DNA of 64,000 nt from contig NZ_CP114039.1 of NCBI RefSeq assembly GCF_026965535.1, forward strand, positions 9,469,461 through 9,533,460, in the 5' to 3' direction. This document shows positions 54,836 to 63,534 of this stretch, one piece after another. The notes under the pieces are model-generated. The model did not search any database, had not been told where the DNA came from, and saw nothing but the letters and a program-made list of their open reading frames with translations. The first letter of the stretch is position 1. Each line of letters opens with the position of its first letter. Source of the stretch: Corallococcus sp. NCRR. GTDB taxonomy: Bacteria > Myxococcota > Myxococcia > Myxococcales > Myxococcaceae. Made by a program: the position numbers and the translations under genes.

Positions 54836-55726
54836 CTACGGTGCCCCCGCGTCCGATGCGGACCGCGGCGTGGGGTACACGAGGCAGAGCGTGTCGAAGA
54901 GCCCCTCCTCCGGCGCGACGTACGTGCCGCCGAGCGCCCGCGCCACCTGCACCACCTCCGTGCCGAACGAGGGCACGAGGCACAGGTCGTCCGACGTGGT
55001 GAAGCGCGTCTTCAGCCGCGCCAGCTCCCGCCGCAGCGTCGCGATGTCCTGGCGCCCGCCGCGCACCGGAACGGACGGGCCATTGCGGTCCGGCCCCGGC
55101 AGCTTGCCCACGCTGGTGCTCAGCTCGAAGCCGTCCGCGCGCTGGATGATGCGCAGCTTGCCGGGCGCCACCTCGTCCAGCCACGTCCGGAAGCCCTGCT
55201 CGTCACGCAGCACCAACGGGTAGGCCACCGGCGCGTCCGGGTGCTGGAGCCACACCTCCGCCGCCCGCGCGCGCAAGACGGTCAGCGCGTCCGACACCTG
55301 CGCGAGGAACGTGTCCGCGTCCTCCACGGCGACGAGCACGTCCCTGCCCCGCACCCGCTCCGCGAGCCTGGCCGCGTCCGGGGCCCGGGCCGGGGTGAAG
55401 GTCTCCGTGCCCAGGCGCACCTGTTCTCCCGACAGCTCCAGCCGGAGGACGTCCTCCGGAAGCGGCTCACCCCAGGCGGGCGCGGACACGGGCTCGAGGG
55501 TCGCGTCCGCCCAGTTGCCCGCGTCCCTGGGAGCGGTGGCGGGAGCGCCACGCTCCACGCTCAGTGCTGGCTCCGGAGGGACCGCGCGTGCCGGTTCACC
55601 GGGCGGAGACTCCCGACAGCCACCCCATGTGAGGCCGCACCACACCAGGAGGAAGAATGCAGGGTTACGGGAACGGGCTGGCGAGCGTAGCGGAATATTC
55701 CACCCGGAGCGTCTGAATGGCCTCAT
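54836..55726 (-). CDS. Lipoprotein of unknown function
   Basis: A 296-residue predicted lipoprotein: a basic start, a hydrophobic stretch and a lipobox-like LTWGGC with Cys at about residue 37. A Pro/Glu-rich linker follows. The rest has an alternation of strands and helices (RLELSGEQVRLGTETF, DVLVAVEDADTFLAQVSD, EVWLQHPDAPVAYPLVL), slightly reminiscent of ExbD/TolR-like periplasmic domains, but I do not claim this. The ATG at 55726 lies in a CATG shared with an ATG of the divergent kinase frame. Confidence 0.6.
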   Translation of the reverse strand: MRPFRRSGWNIPLRSPARSRNPAFFLLVWCGLTWGGCRESPPGEPARAVPPEPALSVERGAPATAPRDAGNWADATLEPVSAPAWGEPLPEDVLRLELSGEQVRLGTETFTPARAPDAARLAERVRGRDVLVAVEDADTFLAQVSDALTVLRARAAEVWLQHPDAPVAYPLVLRDEQGFRTWLDEVAPGKLRIIQRADGFELSTSVGKLPGPDRNGPSVPVRGGRQDIATLRRELARLKTRFTTSDDLCLVPSFGTEVVQVARALGGTYVAPEEGLFDTLCLVYPTPRSASDAGAP

Positions 55727-55781
55727 GATAGCTTCTCGCGGTTTTTGCGAAGGACTCCCCTCCATCGGAGCCGATTCGAAC

Positions 55782-58004
55782 GTGCCGCCGCCCTCCGCCG
55801 GCTTCCAGTTCGGCAAGTACAAGCTGCTCGAGCGCATCGCGACGGGCGGCATGGCGGAGATCTACCGCGCCCGGATGACGGCGGTGGCGGGCGTGACGAA
55901 GCCGGTGGTCATCAAGAAGATCCTCCCGGGCTACGCGGACGACAGCGCGTTCGTGTCCATGTTCATCAACGAGGCGCGCATCGCGCTGGGGCTGTCGCAC
56001 GGCAACATCGCGCAGATCTTCGACTTCGGCGAGGTGGAGGGCGAGTACTTCCTCGCGATGGAGTGGGTGGACGGCCATCCGCTCTCGCACGTGATGCGCC
56101 GGGCGCGGGAGAAGGGGCTGCCCGCGCTGCCGCCGCCCTTGGCGGTGCTGGTGGCCATCGACATGCTGCGGGGGCTGGCGTACGCGCACACGCGGCTGGA
56201 TGACAACGGCCGCCCGCTGCACATCGTCCACCGGGACGTGAGCCCGCAGAACGTGCTCCTCTCCTTCGAGGGGCAGGTGAAGCTGGTGGACTTCGGCATC
56301 GCGCGTGCGCGGCTCGCCGGACGCTCCGACACCAAGGTGGATCCCGCGAAGGGCAAGTACGTCTACTTCGCGCCGGAGCAGGCGCGCGGCGAGGCGCTGG
56401 ACGCGCGCACGGACGTGTTCGCCGCGGGCACGGTCCTCTACGAGATGCTCTGCGGGCGGCGCCCCTTCGAGGGCTCGCTCCAGGACGTGCTGCGCAAGAT
56501 CTCCCAGGGCGACTTCCCCCGCCCGCGCGAGTGGACGCCGAACATCCCGGCCGCGCTGGAGCGCATCCTGCTCACCGCGATGGCCACGAGCCCGGAGCAG
56601 CGCTACCCCACGGCGCAGGCCTTCGCGGAGGCGCTGGCGCGCCAGCTCCACGTGACCGCGCCGGACGTGTCCGCCAGCGACCTGGGCCACTTCATGGGCT
56701 ACCTCTATGAGCCGGAGCTCGTGGAGTCCGGCCGCCCGGTGCAGCTGCCGCGCGAGTTCGTCGCGCGCGTGGGCCGCTGGAGCGGCGTCGCTGAACCGCC
56801 CCCCATCGCCACGCCGCCGGAGGTGCCCCGCCACGCCTCCGAGCCCCGGGGTGAGCCCGGCGAGCCCCGAGGTGATTTGACGACCCAGCCCCTGCCCCCG
56901 CAGGCGATGCCTCCGGAGCCGCCGCCCGCGTGGCACCGCTCCCTGCGCGGCTGGGCGGTGCGCGGCGCGCCGGTGGTGGTGGCGGCGCTCGTGGCCACGT
57001 GGCTGGTCCTGGTCATGGGCGGCTCCAACACGTTCGCGGTGGAGCTCAGCTCCTCGCCTCCGGGCGCCACCATCCGCGTGAACGGCCGGACGCTGGCGGA
57101 GACGACGCCCACGCTCATCACCCAGCTGCCGTCGGACCGCGACCACGTGCTGGAGGTGCTGCTGCCGGGCATGGTGCCCTTCAGCCAGCGCGTGCACGCC
57201 GAGCGCGGCACCACGCTGGCGGTCCACGCGCGGCTCGCGCCGAAGCAAGCCGTCGCGGCTCGCGCCCTGCCCCGCCCGGGTCCGGACAGCGCGCCCGCGT
57301 CCATCGCCCGCTATTCCTCCGGAGGCCCGTTCGCGCTCAGCGCGGTCTCCCATGCGCTGCGCGTGCCCTCGTCCCAGGCGGCGCGCATGCGGTTGGATCC
57401 CTCCCGCACCTACGGCCTGCGCGTGGAGGGCCGCGTGTCGGTGGGCGGACCGCTGCCGGTGGCCCAGGCCGTGTACTTCCTGGAGGGCGGCACGGCGCTG
57501 GCCGCGCGCGACAGCTTCGGCCTGGTGGGCGCGGACGAGGTGCTGGTGCGCGACGCCTCCGTCCTCTACGTGTTCCTCTGGGACGACCGCCCGGACGACA
57601 ACCGCGGCGCGCTCCAGGTGCACGTGCGCGAACAGGCGAGCGGCGCCATCACCACCTTGCTCCTGGACGCGCGCCGGCACGCCGTGTCGCTGTCCCCCCA
57701 CGACGGCTTCACGCTCCGGGAGCTGGATCCGTCCACCACGTACCGCGTCGTGGTGCGTTCGGCCGGGGAGCCGGCGCGCACGCGCGGCTTCGGCGGCGGC
57801 GAGGTGAACGGCGTGCTCGCGCTGCACGGCGCGGGGCCCTCTCCGGCCGTGGCCCCGGGCACGCTGGAGGTCCTGGAGGTCAACCAGCCCACGGTGATGC
57901 GCGGCGCGAGCTGGCTGCGGCTCGCGTTCCCGGATGACGACGTCCACGACAACTCCGGCGGCCTCACCCTGGAGGTGACGCCGGTGGCGCCGCTGCACCA
58001 GTAG
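55782..58004 (+). CDS. Membrane Ser/Thr protein kinase with PEGA domain
   Basis: About 740 residues. The Hanks-type kinase domain spans residues 12-280: Gly loop IATGGMAEIY, Lys45, Glu64, catalytic loop HRDVSPQN (150-157), DFG (170-172) and APEQ (197-200). The usual Lys after HRD is Ser here (HRDVSPQN). A Pro-rich linker, one transmembrane helix (about 393-414) and a PEGA domain (about 419-487, SSPPGATIRVNG) follow. The remaining 250 residues form a periplasmic region with several strands, unknown to me. The kinase is cytoplasmic and probably senses an envelope signal. The GTG at 55782 is preferred; an ATG at 55725 is possible. Confidence 0.88.
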   Translation: MPPPSAGFQFGKYKLLERIATGGMAEIYRARMTAVAGVTKPVVIKKILPGYADDSAFVSMFINEARIALGLSHGNIAQIFDFGEVEGEYFLAMEWVDGHPLSHVMRRAREKGLPALPPPLAVLVAIDMLRGLAYAHTRLDDNGRPLHIVHRDVSPQNVLLSFEGQVKLVDFGIARARLAGRSDTKVDPAKGKYVYFAPEQARGEALDARTDVFAAGTVLYEMLCGRRPFEGSLQDVLRKISQGDFPRPREWTPNIPAALERILLTAMATSPEQRYPTAQAFAEALARQLHVTAPDVSASDLGHFMGYLYEPELVESGRPVQLPREFVARVGRWSGVAEPPPIATPPEVPRHASEPRGEPGEPRGDLTTQPLPPQAMPPEPPPAWHRSLRGWAVRGAPVVVAALVATWLVLVMGGSNTFAVELSSSPPGATIRVNGRTLAETTPTLITQLPSDRDHVLEVLLPGMVPFSQRVHAERGTTLAVHARLAPKQAVAARALPRPGPDSAPASIARYSSGGPFALSAVSHALRVPSSQAARMRLDPSRTYGLRVEGRVSVGGPLPVAQAVYFLEGGTALAARDSFGLVGADEVLVRDASVLYVFLWDDRPDDNRGALQVHVREQASGAITTLLLDARRHAVSLSPHDGFTLRELDPSTTYRVVVRSAGEPARTRGFGGGEVNGVLALHGAGPSPAVAPGTLEVLEVNQPTVMRGASWLRLAFPDDDVHDNSGGLTLEVTPVAPLHQ

Positions 58005-58019
58005 CGCGCGCGACGGGCC

Positions 58020-58045
58020 GCTACAGGACACCGCCAGCCTGTAGC
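58020..58045 (+). terminator. Hairpin after the kinase gene
   Basis: GCTACAGG (58020-58027) pairs with CCTGTAGC (58038-58045), 15 bp past the stop codon. The following CGAAAAATTG has no T run, so termination is uncertain. Confidence 0.45.
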
Positions 58046-58101
58046 CGAAAAATTGATCATCCGGGCGCCGCCCCTACCCTGGGCCGCCACGGAGGACGCT
58101 C

Positions 58102-58317
58102 ATGAAGAAGCTCTTGGCGGTGCTGGCCCTGGGGATCGTGGTGATGGCGACGGTGGGACTTTCCACCCGCGTGGACGCACGGCCCGGAAGCACGGCGGAC
58201 GAGGGGCCGACCGACGCCCAAATCGACGCGGTCCTGGACTCGCAGGCGCACGAGGTCATGGCCAAGCTGTTGGAAGCGCAGCGCAGTGCCAACCGGATGA
58301 CAATGCTTCCCCGGTAA
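58102..58317 (+). CDS. Small exported protein of unknown function
   Basis: A 71-residue protein with a signal peptide (MKKLLAVLALGIVVMATVG) and a short helical mature part of about 45 residues (TDAQIDAVLDSQAHEVMAKLLEAQ). No family is recognised. A GGAGGA site lies eight bases before the ATG. It precedes carD by 78 bp on the same strand. It could be a small periplasmic helper protein. Confidence 0.6.
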   Translation: MKKLLAVLALGIVVMATVGLSTRVDARPGSTADEGPTDAQIDAVLDSQAHEVMAKLLEAQRSANRMTMLPR

Positions 58318-58395
58318 TCTCGTGGCATCCGGCGAGGCACGGTGCTACGACCGGCGCTCGCTTCGGTGCTCATCACACCCGCCCACGAGGGGGCC

Positions 58396-59355
58396 ATGCC
58401 AGAAGGGTCCGCTGCACTCCAGCTCCAGGTTGGAGACCGGGTCGTCTACCCCAACCAGGGGGTCTGCCGCGTCGCCGCCATCGACGTGAAGGAGGTTGCG
58501 GGCCAGAGCCTCACCTTCGTCACCATGCGCCGGGAGGAAGACGGCGCGGTCGTGATGGTGCCGCAAGGAAAGATCCTCTCCATCGGCGTGCGCAAGGTGG
58601 CCAGTCCCGCCGACGTGGAGGAGATCTACGCGTTCCTCCGCTCGGACAGTGACAAGGCGGACCTGGACTGGAAGCAACGCGCGCGCACCAACCTGGACCG
58701 CATGACCCAGGGCGGAATCCTGGGGCTGGCGGAGGTCGTCAAGGGCCTCCAGGTCCTCAGTGAGCTGCGGCCGCTGCCCACCAAGGAGCGCGAGCTCTAC
58801 GACAACGCCCGGCACCTGCTGGTGTCGGAGGTCGCCGCCGCGCTGGGCACCGCCGAGGCCAACGCCGAGGACTCCATCGACATCGTCCTCTTCCCGCCCG
58901 GGAAGGAGCGTCCCAAGCGCACCGCCGCGGAGTTCGCGCGGCCCGGTGGCGACGAGGACGACATGGACCTGGACGGCGACCTCATGGGTCTGGAGGGCGG
59001 GGAGCTGGACCTGCCCTCGGACGAGGAGCCGCAGTCCGAGTCCGAGGAGGAGTCCTCCGACGAGGAGGGCGGCGAGGAGGAAGGCGGCGAGGAGGGGGCC
59101 GAGGACGCTCCCAAGAAGCGCGGCCGTCCGCCCAAGGCCAAGCCGGCCGAGGGCGCCGAGCCCGCCGCCCCGAAGAAGCGCGGCCGTCCGCCCAAGCCGA
59201 AGCCGGAGGTGGTGGAGGGTGCCGAGCCCGCCGCCCCGAAGAAGCGCGGCCGTCCGCCCAAGGCCAAGCCGCCCGAAGGCGCCGCGCCCGCGGAGCCCGC
59301 CGCGCCCAAGAAGCGTGGCCGTCCTCCCAAGGCGAAGCCGCCCGAGGACGAGTGA
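58396..59355 (+). CDS. carD: CarD-type transcription regulator with AT-hooks
   Basis: A 319-residue protein. Residues 1 to about 170 form the CdnL/CarD RNA-polymerase-binding part: QVGDRVVYPNQGVCRVAAID, MVPQGKILSIGVRKVAS and the helical WKQRARTNLDRMTQGG. An acidic region (about 195-240) follows, then four RGRPPK AT-hooks that bind AT-rich minor grooves, an HMGA-like tail. In M. xanthus CarD, with CarG, activates light-induced carotenoid genes and is needed for fruiting-body development and ECF-sigma-dependent promoters. The ATG at 58396 gives the known N-terminus. carG follows 87 bp downstream; a CGCGCG hairpin (59384-59401) lies between them. Confidence 0.95.
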   Translation: MPEGSAALQLQVGDRVVYPNQGVCRVAAIDVKEVAGQSLTFVTMRREEDGAVVMVPQGKILSIGVRKVASPADVEEIYAFLRSDSDKADLDWKQRARTNLDRMTQGGILGLAEVVKGLQVLSELRPLPTKERELYDNARHLLVSEVAAALGTAEANAEDSIDIVLFPPGKERPKRTAAEFARPGGDEDDMDLDGDLMGLEGGELDLPSDEEPQSESEEESSDEEGGEEEGGEEGAEDAPKKRGRPPKAKPAEGAEPAAPKKRGRPPKPKPEVVEGAEPAAPKKRGRPPKAKPPEGAAPAEPAAPKKRGRPPKAKPPEDE

Positions 59356-59442
59356 ACCCCACGGCCCTCCCGGCCGCCCGCGTCGCGCGTTCAAGCGCGC
59401 GCCGGGCACGCCGCGAGGGCCTTCCCGCCGAGGTGACGCCCC

Positions 59443-59955
59443 GTGATTCGCGTCGTGACGCTGGACCCCTTCGACGACAAGCAGCTCGCCAAGTTCAACC
59501 GCACGCTCTACACGGCCTTCGGCGTGGGCAGCGAGCACAGCGGCTCCGCGGAAGTCCCCGCGGGCATGTCCGAGCCCCTGGACGCGGAGAAGCTGCTCGA
59601 TGAGGTGAAGGGCATCCGGGCCTACAAGGACGACAAGGTGCTGCTGCTCACCTCGCGCAAGCTGAAGGACCGGGACCTGCCCAGCGGCAAGGCGCCCACG
59701 TCCGGCTTCGCGCGCTACGGCAAGGACCGGGCAATCCTCTCCATCGCGCCGTTCAAGGACCTGGAGAAGGACTTCAAGCCCATCGCGCGGCACGCGCTGC
59801 ACCAGCTGGGCACGCTCTGGGAGCTGCACCACTGCCTGGATCCGCGCTGCTCGATGTACCCGCCCTGGACGCCGTCCTTCAACCAGGGCGACCACATCTT
59901 CTGCACCTTCTGCCGCGAAAAGAGCGAGCAGAAGATCCGTCTTGCCAAGTCCTAA
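59443..59955 (+). CDS. carG: CarG, zinc-binding partner of CarD
   Basis: A 170-residue protein with an archaemetzincin-like zinc motif in its C-terminal half: His120, Gln121, His129, His130, Cys131, Cys136 and the pair Cys154/Cys157. The position of the catalytic Glu in true proteases (HExxH) is Gln121 and the second His of that motif is Thr124, so protease activity is not expected. This matches what is known of M. xanthus CarG, which binds zinc and acts with CarD as a transcription co-factor without enzymatic activity. The GTG start has a GAGGTG site. The next gene starts 14 bases before its stop. Confidence 0.92.
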   Translation: MIRVVTLDPFDDKQLAKFNRTLYTAFGVGSEHSGSAEVPAGMSEPLDAEKLLDEVKGIRAYKDDKVLLLTSRKLKDRDLPSGKAPTSGFARYGKDRAILSIAPFKDLEKDFKPIARHALHQLGTLWELHHCLDPRCSMYPPWTPSFNQGDHIFCTFCREKSEQKIRLAKS

Positions 59956-60892
59956 GGCCCTGCGCGCCCTGCCCCTGGCGGAGCTGGGGGCCCTGTTGCT
60001 CGTCGCGCTTCTGTGCCTCGTCTTCCAGCTGAGGCTTCCGGGCCGGCTGCCCACGGACGCGGACGAGCGCGCCGTGGCGGACATGCTGGCCCGCGACGCA
60101 CGCCCCGGGGACGCGGTGCTGCTGTTCCCCTGGTGGACCGAGCGCGCCCGCCTCTTCGTGCCGCCCTCCGTGCCCGTGTACGGGTGGCTGGAGTCGGACC
60201 GCGCGGACCTGAGCGCGCACCCGCGCATCTGGGTGCTGGGCCAGCCGGAGCTGCCCCGCTCCGACGTGGGCGCGTTCGACGCGGCCTTCCTCCCCGGCCG
60301 CAAGGCGCTGGGCCCCGAGTCGCGCATGGGCCCGCTGTCGCTGCGCCTCTACGAGAACGGCCGCTACCGCCCGCGTCACTGGGTGGCGAGCGAGTCCGCG
60401 AGCGCGGCGCGCGTGTACCTGGAGCAACCGGACGGCTCGCGCAAGGACTGCCCCTTCGACGGACGCGTGCACCGCTGCCCCGGCCCGCCGCACCTGTACG
60501 TGGCGCCGGAGTGGCATGAAATCCTCTACGAGCCCCGGCACTGCCTGTGGATGCACGCGCCCGGAGGCGCGCAGCGGCTGGTGGCGGAGTTCGCCAACGT
60601 GCCTTCCGGCATGGGGCTGCGGATGGAGGGCGGCATCATCTTCGAGTTCGCGCACCCCAAGGACCCGCGCCTGTCCACGGCGTACGTGGGCGTGGATGAC
60701 GCGGTCACGGGCGAGCGGCTGATGTACGTGCCCATTCCCCCGGGCCGCGAGGGCGTGCAGAAGGCGGAGGTGGTGCTGCCGCCCGGGCCGCCGCGCACGG
60801 TGAAGGTCTGGACGCAGGCGGACAACGCGGAGTCGCGGCAGGTGTGCCTGGACGTGATGGCGCTGGAGCCCGCGGTGGGGGTGAAGCCATGA
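59942..60892 (+). CDS. Membrane-anchored protein of unknown function, coupled to a glycosyltransferase
   Basis: A 316-residue protein with one N-terminal membrane helix (LAELGALLLVALLCLVFQ). The periplasmic part contains RPGDAVLLFPWWTERARLFVP and VPVYGWLESD, like the extracytoplasmic domain that closes some GT39 membrane proteins, and ends in a beta-rich region. I do not recognise a family. It begins with TTG overlapping carG and its stop overlaps the next start (ATGA at 60889-60892), so it is coupled to the ArnT-like gene. It may assist that enzyme. Confidence 0.6.
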   Translation: MPSPKALRALPLAELGALLLVALLCLVFQLRLPGRLPTDADERAVADMLARDARPGDAVLLFPWWTERARLFVPPSVPVYGWLESDRADLSAHPRIWVLGQPELPRSDVGAFDAAFLPGRKALGPESRMGPLSLRLYENGRYRPRHWVASESASAARVYLEQPDGSRKDCPFDGRVHRCPGPPHLYVAPEWHEILYEPRHCLWMHAPGGAQRLVAEFANVPSGMGLRMEGGIIFEFAHPKDPRLSTAYVGVDDAVTGERLMYVPIPPGREGVQKAEVVLPPGPPRTVKVWTQADNAESRQVCLDVMALEPAVGVKP

Positions 60893-62739
60893 CCGCGCTG
60901 GGAACCGGGCGCCCCGCCACGCGCGAGGAGAAGCTCACGGCGCTGGCGCTGTGGGTGCTGGCCTTCGCGGCGCTGTGGAGCACGGAAGCCGCCGTGGGCT
61001 TCACGCGCGACGAGAGCGTCTACTTCGCCGCGGCGGAGGGCTATTCGCAGTGGTTCCGGCTGCTGTTGCGCTCGCCCGCGCAGGCGTTCACGGACAGCGC
61101 CATCGTGCGCTTGTGGGACTACAACCACGAGCACCCGGCGCTGATGAAGACGCTGTTCGGGTTGAGCCACCTGCTCTTCCACGACACGCTGGGCGTGATG
61201 CGCGACGCGACGGCCTACCGGCTGCCCGCGTTCGCGATGGCGGCGCTGGTTCCCGCGCTGTGCTTCCTGCTGGGCAGCGCGCTGTACGGCCGCACCGCGG
61301 GGTGGTTCGCCGCCCTCTCCTTCCTGCTGGTGCCGCGCCAGTACTTCAACGCGGAGCTGGCGTGTTTCGACATGCCGGTGGCCGCGATGTGGCTGCTCGT
61401 CGTGTACTGCTTCTGGCGCGCGCTGGAGAGCACCCGCTGGGGCGTCGCGTGCGGCGTGGCGTTCGGCCTGGCCATCGCCACGAAGCACAACGCGCTCTTC
61501 CTGCCGTTCGTGCTGTCGCCGTTCGCACTGTGGCGCGCGTGGCGGGCCAGCGAAGGCAACCCCGAGGCCCGCGTGCGGCTCTTCCGCTTCGTGGGGCTCT
61601 TCGTCGCGGTGGCGGTGCTGTACGGCCTGCTGGTGGTGTTCCTGGGCGGACCCGCCGCGTTCCAGAAGAAGTTCCTGCTGCTCAGCCCGCACACGCTGTT
61701 CTTCGTGGGGCTCGCGGTGGGCTGCGGGGTGCTGCTGAGGGATTCGCGGCGCGTCAGCCTGCCGGTGACGCGGGCGCTGGTGCCGCTGGCGGCCATGGCG
61801 GTGCTGGGCCCCGTCATCTTCTACCTGCACTGGCCCTACCTCTGGCACGCGCCGGTGGACCGCACGGCCTGGTACCTGGCCTTCCACGCGACGCACAACC
61901 ACTACGCCTGGTTCTACCTGGGCACGCTGATGCGCGGGCCGCCCTTCCCGCTCAGCTACGTGGTGGTGAAGACGGCGCTGACGGTGCCCTCCAGCCTCTT
62001 CGCGCCCATGGTGACGGGCTTCGTGGCGCTCGTGGGCCGCGCGCTCTTGAGCCTCAGTGCCCGCACGCGTGACCAGGTGCGGATGCCCACCGCGTCGGAG
62101 GCGCTGGTGGGCGTCAACGCGGTGACGTCCATCCTCATCATCAGCCATCCTCAAGTTCCGCACTTCGGAGGCGTGAAGCACTGGTTCCCGTCCATGCCCT
62201 TCCTGGGCATCCTCGCGGGCGCGGCGGTGGCGCGCGGGTGCTACGCGCTGTGGGAGGTGCTGAAGGCGCGGCGTCCCTCCATGTCACCGCTGGGGGTGAC
62301 GGTGCCGGTGTTCGCGCTGCTGCTGGCGCCCGCGCTGCTGGGGCTGGTGCGGGTGTTCCCGTACGGCACGGCGGCGTACTCGGAGCTGGCGGGCGGGCTG
62401 CCGGGTGCGGCGACGCTGGGGATGCAGCGGCAGTTCTGGTCCAGCCACGTCACCGGCGTGCTGCCGTGGATCAACGAACACGCGAAGCCGGGCGCGCGCA
62501 TCTACCTGCACGAGGTCAACGGCTTCTCGTTCCGCGACTACCAGCGCAACGGCATGCTGCGTCCGGACGTCCGGGCGGTGAACAGCCCGTTCGACGCGGA
62601 CATCGTCGCGTACCAGTACCACCAGGAGTTCCGCGAGCACGAGTTCCTCACGTGGCAGGCCTTCGGCACGCGCACGCCCGTCACCGGGCTGTACCTGGAC
62701 GAAACGCCGCAGGTCATCGTCTACCAACGCCCGGAGTAG
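60889..62739 (+). CDS. ArnT-like family 39 glycosyltransferase, multi-pass membrane protein
   Basis: A 616-residue GT-C protein with about a dozen membrane helices. The first extracytoplasmic loop has TRDESVYFAAAEGY with the acidic pair expected at the catalytic site, and DYNHEHPALMKTLFGLSH, resembling ArnT/PMT. The C-terminal 110 residues form a soluble domain. It should transfer a sugar from a polyprenyl donor; the acceptor is unknown. It is the second such gene in the window. Its ATG at 60889 overlaps the preceding gene. It lies just downstream of carD-carG, but whether expression is linked is not clear. Confidence 0.82.
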   Translation: MTALGTGRPATREEKLTALALWVLAFAALWSTEAAVGFTRDESVYFAAAEGYSQWFRLLLRSPAQAFTDSAIVRLWDYNHEHPALMKTLFGLSHLLFHDTLGVMRDATAYRLPAFAMAALVPALCFLLGSALYGRTAGWFAALSFLLVPRQYFNAELACFDMPVAAMWLLVVYCFWRALESTRWGVACGVAFGLAIATKHNALFLPFVLSPFALWRAWRASEGNPEARVRLFRFVGLFVAVAVLYGLLVVFLGGPAAFQKKFLLLSPHTLFFVGLAVGCGVLLRDSRRVSLPVTRALVPLAAMAVLGPVIFYLHWPYLWHAPVDRTAWYLAFHATHNHYAWFYLGTLMRGPPFPLSYVVVKTALTVPSSLFAPMVTGFVALVGRALLSLSARTRDQVRMPTASEALVGVNAVTSILIISHPQVPHFGGVKHWFPSMPFLGILAGAAVARGCYALWEVLKARRPSMSPLGVTVPVFALLLAPALLGLVRVFPYGTAAYSELAGGLPGAATLGMQRQFWSSHVTGVLPWINEHAKPGARIYLHEVNGFSFRDYQRNGMLRPDVRAVNSPFDADIVAYQYHQEFREHEFLTWQAFGTRTPVTGLYLDETPQVIVYQRPE

Positions 62740-62887
62740 GTCCGGGCCCGGATGACGCAGGAAGCCATGTGCACGACCGTGCACTCGGCGGCCTCGCGGG
62801 CGTCCAAGGAAAGCCGACAGGACGGAAAGGCGTGGCGCCAGGGTAGGCTCGGGGTGTCGGCCATTCCACCTTCCCGGGGAGGAACAC

Positions 62888-63454
62888 ATGACGCGCTGGA
62901 CGGGCTTGTTGACGGTGATGGTGCTGGGCGCGGGCTTCGTGGGTTGCGACGACGCGAAACCGCCAGCCAAGGTGACGCGCGCGCAGGTGAAGCGCACGGG
63001 ACCCGCGACGATGGAGATCATCCCCGTCGAGGGGCAGCTCCCCTACTGCATGCTCTTCACGATGTCCGAGAAGGGCGTCATCCGGCAGCTCACGCTCACG
63101 CGCGAGAACCGCTCCATCCGCTGCGACCCGGGCCGCCCGGTCGCCAACACCAGCTTCCGCGTGCCGGTGCAGGAGGGGAAGGTGCGCGTCTACATCTTCT
63201 TCTCCGACGAGCGCGTGCCCGCGGGCTCCGTGGCGCAGCAGCTCTACGACCTGCGCGACCGCGAGCGCGTCACCGCCATGGACCTGCGGCTGCCGGGGCG
63301 CATCTTCGTGGAGACGCTGGAGTTCACGCCGGAGACGGGCGAGCCGGAAGCCACGGGCGGCGTCGTGGGCGCGGGCGGCGTGGTGACGTCGGACGGAGGC
63401 ACGGCCTCGGACGCAGGCACCCGCGCGCTGACCGTGGAGCCGCTGGCCAACTGA
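62888..63454 (+). CDS. Small lipoprotein of unknown function
   Basis: A 188-residue predicted lipoprotein with lipobox VGC (Cys at about residue 20). The mature part has two Cys (about residues 54 and 79) that could form a disulphide, several beta segments, and a low-complexity Gly/Thr/Ala tail. A GGGGAGG site precedes the ATG. No family is recognised. The 148-bp spacer upstream has no obvious features. Confidence 0.65.
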   Translation: MTRWTGLLTVMVLGAGFVGCDDAKPPAKVTRAQVKRTGPATMEIIPVEGQLPYCMLFTMSEKGVIRQLTLTRENRSIRCDPGRPVANTSFRVPVQEGKVRVYIFFSDERVPAGSVAQQLYDLRDRERVTAMDLRLPGRIFVETLEFTPETGEPEATGGVVGAGGVVTSDGGTASDAGTRALTVEPLAN

Positions 63455-63468
63455 CCTCCAGACGCGAA

Positions 63469-63502
63469 GAGGCCCGAGGGTGGTTGTCCGCCCCCGGGCC
63501 TC
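63469..63502. terminator. Convergent bidirectional terminator
   Basis: GAGGCCCG (63469-63476) and CGGGCCTC (63495-63502) form a perfect 8-bp stem extended by an inner GGGTGG/CCGCCC pairing, between two converging genes. Confidence 0.6.
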
Positions 63503-63534
63503 CGTGCTGCTTCACGCTGTGACCCCATCGCTGC

